In this document: positions 34,947 through 42,667 of the stretch, one piece after another | How the letters are laid out: each line of letters begins with the position of its first letter | Position numbering within the stretch: the first letter of the stretch is position 1 | Assembly (NCBI GenBank): GCA_913045265.1 | Contig: CAJWQX010000005.1 | Coordinates: forward strand, 9,991-73,990 | Direction of reading: 5' to 3' | Source: UBA11889 sp002313255 | Lineage (GTDB): Bacteria > Pseudomonadota > Gammaproteobacteria > Pseudomonadales > Azotimanducaceae | Length of the DNA: 64,000 nucleotides | Notes under the pieces: generated by a model | The model's database searches: none | What the model was told of the DNA's origin: nothing | The model's input: only the letters and a program-made list of their open reading frames with translations | Translations under genes and position numbers: made by a program

Positions 34947-36103
34947 AACTCCGCCGCAACCAGGGCGTCTGATGCGAGCCAACGGTCCACGTCCTCATCG
35001 TTCAGCTCCAACCAATCCCTAAGGACCTCCTCATTGTGTTCACCACGATGCGGCGCGCCGCTCCGTACCGCCGCTTCAGCATCCGAAAACCGATACGGGC
35101 TTTGTGGTATGACGCGCAACCCACCGACACGGTCATCAACTTCGGTAAGAACGCCCCGGTGTCGCACAGTATCGGATTCCATCAGTGTCGAACTATCGCG
35201 AACCTCTCCCCAAGCGAGGCCCAACGACTCCATGATTTCTTGAACTTCGGCCCTTGTTCTCAACGACCTAAAGAACGTTGCGGCAGATTCGCGTCGCTGT
35301 TGAATCTTTTGTTCCAACGAGGCCCCTGCCTGAGTGGGATCTTCAACGTCCGCGCGAGTGTTCAACTGGCGCCAGATATGTCGAAAATCCCCCGCAATGA
35401 GCACCGGACCAAATCCTGTGTCCCAAATGTCCGGTGCCGCCGGTCCGGTGTCGTGAGAATCTTCAAGGTGATAAAGCAGTTGATCATCGGTCACAACGGT
35501 CGCATCAAGCATCGACATATCGATGTGTTGACCAAGCCCTGTGGTTTGCCTCAAGTGCATCGCGGCAAGCACGGCGACCAGACCATGCAATGCCGCATTG
35601 GTGTCGGACATCGATACCCGTATATCTTGCGGCGGACGACCATCCCGCGCTTGACGCGTAACCAACCCGGATTCGGCATGAATGACGGCAGCGTACGCCA
35701 TCCTTTGAGACTCGGGACTATCTTGTCCAAATCCAGAAATCGAAAGAAGTATGAGGTCTTTTCTTGCGGCGTTTAGTTGCCGATAACCAAGCCCCAGCCG
35801 ATCCATCACACCGGGCCGAAAATTCTCGATAACGATGTCGGCTTTAGCCGCTAGTTGTTGGGCTAACGCGACGCCTTCCGGAATCGAAAGATCGATGCAT
35901 ACGTCGCGTTTGCCCGCATTCTGTTGATGAAAATATCCCGGCACTCCACCTATTACCGCTCCCCAAAGACGCGTGAGATCCTCTTGTGGAGGTTCAAGCT
36001 TAACCACGTCCGCACCCAGATCCGACAGCATACGGCCGGCAAAGGGACCCGCTAACACCCGCGAAAGGTCGAGAACCTGGACTCCCTCAAGAGGGTATGT
36101 CAT
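34943..36103 (-). CDS. class III CoA-transferase (CaiB/BaiF family)
   Basis: A 386-residue family III CoA-transferase. It starts PLEGVQVLDLSRVLAGPFAGRMLSDLGADVVKLEPP. The catalytic Asp is D167 in VSMSDTNAALHG. It moves CoA between acyl groups through aspartyl-CoA anhydride chemistry. The substrate is unknown. The ATG at 36103 starts the conserved region; ten more in-frame codons lie upstream but are unlikely. First gene of the CoA-transferase/YegD/NTF2 operon. Confidence 0.88.
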   Translation of the reverse strand: MTYPLEGVQVLDLSRVLAGPFAGRMLSDLGADVVKLEPPQEDLTRLWGAVIGGVPGYFHQQNAGKRDVCIDLSIPEGVALAQQLAAKADIVIENFRPGVMDRLGLGYRQLNAARKDLILLSISGFGQDSPESQRMAYAAVIHAESGLVTRQARDGRPPQDIRVSMSDTNAALHGLVAVLAAMHLRQTTGLGQHIDMSMLDATVVTDDQLLYHLEDSHDTGPAAPDIWDTGFGPVLIAGDFRHIWRQLNTRADVEDPTQAGASLEQKIQQRRESAATFFRSLRTRAEVQEIMESLGLAWGEVRDSSTLMESDTVRHRGVLTEVDDRVGGLRVIPQSPYRFSDAEAAVRSGAPHRGEHNEEVLRDWLELNDEDVDRWLASDALVAAEL

Positions 36104-36433
36104 CCCAACGTCCCGGCCTCGCGAGCGGCCCACTTATTTAGCTGCTCGCCGCTCCTATAACTATTCATCGTGCGTAGTCGATCCAAACAACTTTAGCTAT
36201 CACCGTTACGACTTTTTGCAAACAAAGTTTGTCAGTGTAAACGCGGTTAACGGATGGACGCCAGAGTTCTATTTTTTAAACAAATTACGACAGGCGAGCC
36301 CGTGTGTTTACTCGAGAGTGCACTCTCTGGAACTGCCGGACCTCCGGCTTTGCGTGCAGAAAAAACCCGGCAACGGCCGGGTTTTTATCACTCGTTGTTA
36401 AATCGATCTCGCCTAAGGAGGACTAACGTCGCT
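36104..36433. other. intergenic with three inverted repeats
   Basis: A 330-base stretch with no gene I can support. It separates the ends/starts of two minus-strand units (msrA, then CoA-transferase). It holds a 14-base perfect palindrome GAGAGTG-CACTCTC (36314-36327), a 6-2-6 inverted repeat GCCGGA-CC-TCCGGC (36335-36348) and the terminator at 36361-36386. Its CoA-transferase-proximal half is AT-rich and must contain that operon's promoter. A short structured RNA cannot be excluded. Confidence 0.5.
36361..36386. terminator. bidirectional rho-independent terminator
   Basis: AAAAACCCGGC (36361-36371) and GCCGGGTTTTT (36376-36386) form an 11 bp perfect stem with loop AACG. The stem is GC-rich in its core and flanked by A/T runs, so it gives a U-tract in both directions. 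It lies 48 bases past the msrA stop and is well placed to end the msrA transcript. On the plus strand it could end any RNA started in the preceding 250 bases. Confidence 0.85.
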
Positions 36434-37084
36434 TCACGCCTGAACCAATGGCTCGATCCCGCATGCCACTCCCGTTCCTCCCAATCCACAGTACCCGCCA
36501 GGAACCTTAGCGAGGTATTGCTGATGGTTGTGCTCGGCATAAAAAAATGGCGGCGCCTCTATAATTTCTGTAGAAATATCGCCGTAATCTGCGCTATGCA
36601 GTCGTTGCTGATATTCGTCGCGCGAACGATGCGCTATTGCCATCTGTTCGGCGCCATGGACATACAGTGCAGAACGATACTGAGTACCTAGATCGTTGCC
36701 CTGACGCATACCCTGGGTTGGGTCGTGCCCCTCCCAAAAAACTCTCAACAACTCCAAATACGTGACAACCGCCGGATCGTATACCGCGAGCACCGCTTCA
36801 GTATGTCCCGTTAAACCAGAACAAACCTCCTCGTAGGTGGGATTTTGTGTGTGACCGCCTGCATAACCCACGGCGGTGGTATACACCCCATCTATTTGCC
36901 AGAACAACCTCTCCGCACCCCAAAAACACCCCAATCCTGCCACTAACATTTCCATGTGCCGTGGAAACGGAGGCTGCAGCGGTCTGCCATGGACAAAGTG
37001 GCTTGGAGGAACGGGCACAGCGTCTGGTCGTCCAGGCAACGCCTCATTCGCAAGCGGCAGTCGGAGCTTGTATTCCAATGCCAT
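36434..37084 (-). CDS. msrA: peptide-methionine (S)-S-oxide reductase
   Basis: A 216-residue MsrA. The catalytic cysteine is C53 in GLGCFWGAERLF, followed by VGYAGGHTQNPTYEEVCSGLTGHTEAV. The resolving cysteines are probably C199 in GGYCGLGGTG and C208 in GVACG near the C-terminus. The extended N-terminus (about 45 residues before the core) matches the long E. coli-type form. It repairs S-methionine sulfoxide in proteins and free Met. It is divergent from the SEL1-repeat lipoprotein, and the terminator at 36361-36386 follows it. Confidence 0.92.
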   Translation of the reverse strand: MALEYKLRLPLANEALPGRPDAVPVPPSHFVHGRPLQPPFPRHMEMLVAGLGCFWGAERLFWQIDGVYTTAVGYAGGHTQNPTYEEVCSGLTGHTEAVLAVYDPAVVTYLELLRVFWEGHDPTQGMRQGNDLGTQYRSALYVHGAEQMAIAHRSRDEYQQRLHSADYGDISTEIIEAPPFFYAEHNHQQYLAKVPGGYCGLGGTGVACGIEPLVQA

Positions 37085-37162
37085 TCAGAGCTCCCTCAAG
37101 TTCTCGATTCCGATCATACCAGCCAGCCTCACCAGTTCGCACGAATACGATACACTGCCGTG

Positions 37163-38818
37163 ATGCAAAACCTTGGTGTGTCGACGGTTCTCTGTTGCCT
37201 GCTCGCAATCACTGGGTGCACAACCACTTCATCCGAGCCAGCGAACTACGTAGACCTCATCCAATCGGTACAAAGCGGCGAAAATGTATCCCTCGAAGAC
37301 ATAAAGCTCGCCTTTTTAGCCACCCCTGACTTCCCCCAACGTCTTCAAAGGGTTTCCGCCCTTGAACGTCAAGCTCTGCAGTTTTTGATTGACGAGCCCC
37401 TGAAACTCGGTGCAATTGGGACTGCGATTCTCGATATTTATTACGGCAGTCTTGCTGGGCACCTTGCCCTTGCCGCGTTTTACGAGCGCGTCGAAGACGA
37501 AACAGAAGAACTGCATCGCGACTGGGCAAAACGCATCGTTACTTCAATCGAATCAGGCGCCGAAGGAACTCGGAAACTACCCTACCGCGTTTTCTCGGGT
37601 CCGGAAGCACGATCCTATTTAGTCGCATTGGGTCGCACACCCGTCGGGTCGATCTACCAGAGCGATCAGGAACGGCCCTTCATGATGGTCATTGCCTCAA
37701 AACCACCGTCAGGACCCCTTGTTAATGTGTTTTTCAACCTCGGTGACGCGTACTCCATCGTCTCGCAACAAATCAGTGAGACGGCGCAAGATAGCGAATT
37801 TACGCCCGGTGCTTTAATCGGTTTCCTCGCACAACGCGACGACTCAGCTGCGCAAGCCTTTATCGGCACTTACCTTGCATCAGAGGACCGACTCGACGAG
37901 TCAATCAACTGGCTTTCGGCGTCGACCCGCTCCGGGAATGTCCTTGCGAATCTCACCCTTGCACGGGTTTGGTGGACTAAGGCTCGGCGTCACACGGACG
38001 AGCAGGCCCGGTCGGAGGCGGTTAATCTCGCTGTCGAAAACTACGTACACGCCATCAGCGTCGGCTCGGACGAGGCCATGTACATGTTGGCGGTTCTTTA
38101 TCTACGCGACCAGTTAGGGCCCAACAAACTGCAAGCCGGTATCGAGCTGATGGAGCAGGCGTCGGCACTCGAAAATACTCAAGCCTTAATCTACCTTGGA
38201 CAGCTTTACTTTGACGGCAGACAAATCGAGCGCGATCTGGGAAAAACCGCCGCTTACTTTATCGAAGCGGCAGAACTCGACAACGACTTCGCCAAGCTCC
38301 AATACGCTCGTTTTCTCATGCACCCGGATGTTGATAAGCCGTTCGAACGTCGGGCATACGATTGGCTCCGAGAAGTCGCGAGTCAGGACAATCCGGACGC
38401 GATGCTGGTGCTCGGGAACCTCTACGCCCGGGGTGTACACGTCAACAGGAGCTTTCGACGAGCGTTTGGGTGGTTCCGCAAAGCGATCGCAAGTGCGCCA
38501 GAAGACGCCAGTATAATTAACGAGGTGGCGTGGACACTTGCGGTTACCAACCTCGAAAGGTTAAAGAACCCTCAGTATGCTCTTGAAATCATGACTGGCA
38601 TCATGGAGAGCGACCTTAAGGCGCGTCAAACCCCGGCCTATTTGGATACATGGGCCGCCGCTCATGCAGCAAGCGGCGACTTTAATACTGCCGTTGACCT
38701 GCAGACGGAGGCGGTGGAACAAGCAAGACAGCAGGAACAAAACGCCGTAATCGACGTGCTGCTGGAACATTTAGACGCATTTAAGGCAGGCCACCCCGTC
38801 GTCGACCCCATACCTTGA
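37163..38818 (+). CDS. SEL1/TPR-repeat lipoprotein
   Basis: A 551-residue predicted lipoprotein. MQNLGVSTVLCCLLAITGC is a lipoprotein signal with C19 as the lipidated residue. The second half contains SEL1-like repeats, for example AMYMLAVLYLRDQLGPNKLQAGIELMEQAS, ALIYLGQLYFDGRQIERDLGKTAAYFIEAA and AMLVLGNLYARGVHVNRSFRRAFGWFRKA. These form helical scaffolds for protein contacts at the cell envelope. A longer frame reading back to 36956 overlaps msrA and is not credible. The gene lies 22 bases before selU and may share its transcript. Confidence 0.75.
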   Translation: MQNLGVSTVLCCLLAITGCTTTSSEPANYVDLIQSVQSGENVSLEDIKLAFLATPDFPQRLQRVSALERQALQFLIDEPLKLGAIGTAILDIYYGSLAGHLALAAFYERVEDETEELHRDWAKRIVTSIESGAEGTRKLPYRVFSGPEARSYLVALGRTPVGSIYQSDQERPFMMVIASKPPSGPLVNVFFNLGDAYSIVSQQISETAQDSEFTPGALIGFLAQRDDSAAQAFIGTYLASEDRLDESINWLSASTRSGNVLANLTLARVWWTKARRHTDEQARSEAVNLAVENYVHAISVGSDEAMYMLAVLYLRDQLGPNKLQAGIELMEQASALENTQALIYLGQLYFDGRQIERDLGKTAAYFIEAAELDNDFAKLQYARFLMHPDVDKPFERRAYDWLREVASQDNPDAMLVLGNLYARGVHVNRSFRRAFGWFRKAIASAPEDASIINEVAWTLAVTNLERLKNPQYALEIMTGIMESDLKARQTPAYLDTWAAAHAASGDFNTAVDLQTEAVEQARQQEQNAVIDVLLEHLDAFKAGHPVVDPIP

Positions 38819-38840
38819 CTGGGTTTGACTGAGAACAAAT

Positions 38841-39875
38841 GTGTCGATTGAAGTCGTAGACGACTACCGCGATATTCTCAAGAATCAGTGTCCCGTGATC
38901 GATGTGCGGTCACCCGACGAGTACGTCAAAGGTGCAATTCCGTCCGCCATCAATCTCCCAATCTTGAACAATGACGAGCGCCAACAAGTGGGCGCTTGTT
39001 ACAAAAACGAAGGGCAAAGCGCGGCAATTAGGCTCGGGCAAAAACTGGTCTCGGGAAGCGTTCGCGCGAGGCGCGTGAGCGATTGGGCATCGTTCGCGCA
39101 CTCTCACGAAGGCGCACTATTTTGCTGCTGGCGAGGTGGGCTGCGCTCACGCATCGCGCACGAATGGTTGGCAGAAACCGGTTCAATCATTCCCATCGTC
39201 AAGGGCGGCTCCAAGGCGCTCCGCCGTTATTGCCTTCAACGAATCGAAGCGTCGATAGATCACAGTTGGCTGGTGTTAGGCGGCCGAACCGGGAGTGGTA
39301 AAACACGATCGTTGCGGCAATTATCAAATGCCATCGATTTGGAGCAATTGGCGAACCATCGCGGCTCAGCATTCGGTGGGGACATTGCTCTCCAACCTCC
39401 GCCTGTCTCATTTGAAAACGCCCTTGCCGCTGCCCTACTTTCAATCAATCACGAGCGTCCCATCGTTGTTGAGGATGAAAGCCGAACCATCGGTCGCCTT
39501 ACGCTACCAGACAAACTCTTCACCAGTATGCAAAGCGCCCCCTTAGTCATTCTTGAACTGTCGCTCGAAAAGCGTATCGCCAATATCTATGACGAATACG
39601 TTGTAAACGGCGTTCCCTCAATGTTCTCCAACGCACTGGGGCGGATACGCAAGCGTCTGGGAGGCGCGCGTTACCGAGAGCTCCTAGGGCTCATGGAAGA
39701 AGCGTTCAATACTGGGAATAAAGAGTCACACCTCCAATGGATCGACTCGCTGCTGACCAACTATTACGACCCGATGTACGACTATCAGCTTGAACAAAAA
39801 AGCGCGCGAATCATCTTTCGAGGGACCTTCGATGCGGTTGGCGAGTATCTTGAGAAGCAAGTCATTAATGGGTGA
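38841..39875 (+). CDS. selU: tRNA 2-selenouridine synthase
   Basis: A 344-residue MnmH/SelU protein. The rhodanese domain comes first (PVIDVRSPDEYVKGAIPSAINLP at 18-40) with the active-site cysteine C96 in FCCWRGGLRS. The P-loop domain has GGRTGSGKT (147-155). It replaces sulfur by selenium at position 34 of some tRNAs, using selenophosphate and passing through a geranylated intermediate. It starts at GTG 38841. Its presence implies selenophosphate synthetase (SelD) elsewhere in the genome, which supports the selenoprotein call at 28882-29973. Confidence 0.9.
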   Translation: MSIEVVDDYRDILKNQCPVIDVRSPDEYVKGAIPSAINLPILNNDERQQVGACYKNEGQSAAIRLGQKLVSGSVRARRVSDWASFAHSHEGALFCCWRGGLRSRIAHEWLAETGSIIPIVKGGSKALRRYCLQRIEASIDHSWLVLGGRTGSGKTRSLRQLSNAIDLEQLANHRGSAFGGDIALQPPPVSFENALAAALLSINHERPIVVEDESRTIGRLTLPDKLFTSMQSAPLVILELSLEKRIANIYDEYVVNGVPSMFSNALGRIRKRLGGARYRELLGLMEEAFNTGNKESHLQWIDSLLTNYYDPMYDYQLEQKSARIIFRGTFDAVGEYLEKQVING

Positions 39876-39892
39876 AGATTACACGCCGTTGG

Positions 39893-41407
39893 TTACCGCG
39901 GGAAATTGCGTTGGTCCGACGCTAACGGAACCACGTCGCACGTTTCCATGTACCAGGTGAGCATGCGTTCCTTCAATCGATCGATGGAACGAGCACTACC
40001 CGGTTCATTTATCAAATTGGTAGTTTCACCCGGATCCGATCCTAGATCATAGAACTCGTCGGTTTCATACGCCCGTCGTACGTATTTGAATTGACCGTCT
40101 CGACACATCGTGGCTTTCGAATGCGGGAACACATCGTCTTCACGAAGTTGCTGCTCGATTCGAGGGGAATAGAGCCCGAGCCCGCCCATCCCACTGGTAC
40201 TCTCGCGCTCGCTGGCGTGAACCTCTTGCCGCAGTCGGCCTCCCTCACAAAAGACCGCATCGCGATGAATAGCGTCGGTATCGGCCAAAACGCTTCGTAA
40301 ACTTTTCCCAAAGTGCCAATACGGCGGCTCTATTCCCGCGCAGTCGTACACGGTCGCCGGAAAGTCGATCAATTCAATCAGTTGGTTCCGAATCCCTGGC
40401 GCAGCGGCCATGGCGGCAGGCGGTTTGACGATAAACGGTACACGGCTCAGGCAATCTTGGAAGGTGTTTTGTGTCTTCTCGACTAAACCGTAATCGCCTG
40501 TAAAGTCGCCGTGATCCGAAAACACGAAAATCGCACTGTGCTCGTATAAGTTGGCATCGCGCAGACTTTCGATAAGTAGCCCAAACTGATGATCCACCCG
40601 TGCACACATACCAAAGTACGTGGCACGCAATTCCGTCCAGCGTTCTTCCGACCAGTTGACAAGGCCCTGTCGGTCTCGAATACCGGTAAGCAGGGAGGGC
40701 TTATCATCCCAGCGCTCGTATTGATGTCGGGGCGGAACGTCACCGCGATCGATCATCGAGAACCAGGGCTCTTCGACGCAGTATGGCGGGTGCGGGTATC
40801 CGAGAGGTAAGAATAAACACAGAGGTTGATCTCCGTCATACGCCCGAATGAAGTCCATCGCACCGTAGAGCATGGCCCAGTCACCATCGAAATATACATC
40901 CGACGCCGCGCGATCCAATTTACCCTTGAAAAAACTGTAGAAAGTGTCGGTTCCGTGCTTGCCGCGCCATTCGAGATCACCTCCATGGGAGCCTTCCCTT
41001 GGGGTATACCCCCAGCGCTCATAATCCGCACGACTCGGTCTAAACTGGACATCGCAGTGTGAGCCGTAACCCAGTTGACCGGGTACTAAATCGTTCTTTC
41101 CACCCCACCAAACGAAGTAATCGTTTTCGCGCAACACCGACAGGAGATTCGGTTCGCCCGCCTCCGCATTCAGCATGTGATGCATCGTGCGATGGCCTCG
41201 CACGTGCGGGTACCAGCCGGTCATAAACGAACAACGACTCGGCGTACAAACAGTCGCCTGGCTAAATGCGTTTCGAAAGGATATCGCATCCGTCTCAACG
41301 AGAGCGTCTAGATTCGGTGTTTTAACCGCCGGATGGTTCATATGGCCTAGCGCATCGCCCCGCCATTGATCCGGATTAAAAATAATGATGTGCGGCGCTT
41401 GGTTCAT
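39893..41407 (-). CDS. sulfatase family hydrolase (formylglycine type)
   Basis: A 504-residue alkaline-phosphatase-superfamily protein. The formylglycine site is C54 in CTPSR (CxPSR), followed by GWYPHVRGHRT. The metal-binding start is FNPDQWRGDALG, in which the first usual Asp is Asn11. FVFSDHGDFTGDYGLVEKTQ carries the C-terminal metal-binding DH pair. No signal peptide is seen, so it is probably cytosolic. It hydrolyses a sulfate or phosphonate ester. It needs a formylglycine-generating enzyme or anSME not found here. Its start overlaps the split-barrel gene by 4 bases. Confidence 0.87.
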   Translation of the reverse strand: MNQAPHIIIFNPDQWRGDALGHMNHPAVKTPNLDALVETDAISFRNAFSQATVCTPSRCSFMTGWYPHVRGHRTMHHMLNAEAGEPNLLSVLRENDYFVWWGGKNDLVPGQLGYGSHCDVQFRPSRADYERWGYTPREGSHGGDLEWRGKHGTDTFYSFFKGKLDRAASDVYFDGDWAMLYGAMDFIRAYDGDQPLCLFLPLGYPHPPYCVEEPWFSMIDRGDVPPRHQYERWDDKPSLLTGIRDRQGLVNWSEERWTELRATYFGMCARVDHQFGLLIESLRDANLYEHSAIFVFSDHGDFTGDYGLVEKTQNTFQDCLSRVPFIVKPPAAMAAAPGIRNQLIELIDFPATVYDCAGIEPPYWHFGKSLRSVLADTDAIHRDAVFCEGGRLRQEVHASERESTSGMGGLGLYSPRIEQQLREDDVFPHSKATMCRDGQFKYVRRAYETDEFYDLGSDPGETTNLINEPGSARSIDRLKERMLTWYMETCDVVPLASDQRNFPR

Positions 41408-41877
41408 TTTCGTTTGAGTGCCAGTTCGCTGCCATGAGCGGAGATCGAATCGGGGCGCAACCTCAAAACAACCCTTTCGGAATTGGATAAACCAGCTGCT
41501 CTCGTACTCCCCAAGTACTTGGCCCAGAGCCCGGACGTTATTTCTGTAATCCCCCTACGAACGATCTCAAAATGTCCTTTTCCCTTGACTTGTCGATTCG
41601 AACGACGCGATGGAGTCACATCCTCAACCTCAACGCAAAACGACCCACGCGAGTCAGCAGATAGGCATTTGACATGGTATTTATCGGGGTCGCTGGTCGT
41701 ATGAAAAGCCTCATCCGTCCAGAGAAACCAGCACGGGACCATCCTCGGAAATCCCTCGCCGTCGAGAAAAGCAATGGTCGCCGAAATCGGCCGGGCAAGG
41801 ACCTCAGCACATTCCGTCTCGGACAATTCCCTCCGCGTCGAACCGCTATCGCTTCTTATGGAGTTCATAGTTCTCAA
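41404..41877 (-). CDS. PPOX-class split-barrel flavin/F420-binding protein
   Basis: A 157-residue split-barrel protein. AFLDGEGFPRMVPCWFLWTDEAFHTTSDPDKYHVKCLSADSR is typical of the PPOX-class family, often F420- or FMN-dependent reductases. It overlaps the crotonase gene upstream by 32 bases (23 if the second Met at 41868 is used), and the sulfatase gene downstream by 4 bases. This places it firmly in one coupled operon. Substrate unknown. Confidence 0.72.
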   Translation of the reverse strand: MRTMNSIRSDSGSTRRELSETECAEVLARPISATIAFLDGEGFPRMVPCWFLWTDEAFHTTSDPDKYHVKCLSADSRGSFCVEVEDVTPSRRSNRQVKGKGHFEIVRRGITEITSGLWAKYLGSTRAAGLSNSERVVLRLRPDSISAHGSELALKRK

Positions 41878-42667
41878 ATGCTTTTTCGACCATAGGGCGT
41901 CGCTTGCCTTCCGGTACTTTTAGCGCGTAGTCAGGGTCTCGTTCCCCCTGAGCCGATACGATATGCATGAGATGAGCAGCATTTACGTGAGCTTGGAAGC
42001 CCTGAGTATCCTGCATTTGGTTGACCGCCATTTTAATCATACGCAGCTGAAACGGATCGTTCGTGGCCACACGTTCTGCGTACTCCAACACCGACGCTTG
42101 CAGTTCGGCATCGGGCACGACACGGTTGACGAGATCGAGTTCGAGGGCCTCTGCCGCATCAATAAAACGACTCTCATAGAGAACTTCCTTGGCTTTTCGA
42201 GGATGTATGTCCCACGGCACCGTGAAAAATTGGAAATTTGACCCCAAAAACATCGCGCTATTACCTGCATAGATGATGTCCATAGCGCTGGCGACAATCC
42301 ACCCGCCAAATATGCAATACCCTTGAACCCCCGCTATGGTGGGTTTCGGGACGTTGCGCCAACGCATCGACTTTTCAACGAACTGCTCTCGCGAGTGATC
42401 GAAACGGCCACGCAGACCCTCCTGTAGAGGGCGCTTCTGCATATCTTCGCGTTCGTCTGGCGTACCCAGATCGTGTCCGCCCGAAAAATGCTCGCCTTGA
42501 CCGAAAAGCGCGATGACGTGTACGTCTTGATCAACCGTCGCCGTCATAAATGCTTCGTCGAGTTCCTCAAGCAAGCGTCGACTTTGCGCGTTGCGGTACT
42601 TGGGACGCGCGGTGGTAATCCGCGCAACCCGGTTAACAACTTCGTACTCGATGTCATGAAAACTCAT
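41846..42667 (-). CDS. crotonase-family protein lacking the catalytic glutamates
   Basis: A 273-residue crotonase. HFSGGHDLG (60-68) and YCIFGGWIVASAMD (117-130) are the oxyanion-hole segments. The positions of both hydratase glutamates are replaced: Ile124 after GGW, and no Glu in LGSNFQFFT. Simple enoyl-CoA hydration is therefore unlikely, and another crotonase reaction is expected. It overlaps the CoA-transferase gene by 4 bases (ATGA) and the split-barrel gene at its 3' end. Confidence 0.83.
   Translation of the reverse strand: MSFHDIEYEVVNRVARITTARPKYRNAQSRRLLEELDEAFMTATVDQDVHVIALFGQGEHFSGGHDLGTPDEREDMQKRPLQEGLRGRFDHSREQFVEKSMRWRNVPKPTIAGVQGYCIFGGWIVASAMDIIYAGNSAMFLGSNFQFFTVPWDIHPRKAKEVLYESRFIDAAEALELDLVNRVVPDAELQASVLEYAERVATNDPFQLRMIKMAVNQMQDTQGFQAHVNAAHLMHIVSAQGERDPDYALKVPEGKRRPMVEKAFENYELHKKR

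Noticed and set aside
36254..36691. 145-codon plus-strand frame through the msrA terminator
   Set aside because: It runs across a strong two-way terminator and into msrA antisense, with no ribosome-binding site or domain.
36956..37162. N-terminal extension of the SEL1-repeat lipoprotein back to 36956
   Set aside because: The ATG at 37163 begins a clear lipoprotein signal; the extension overlaps msrA antisense and would destroy secretion.
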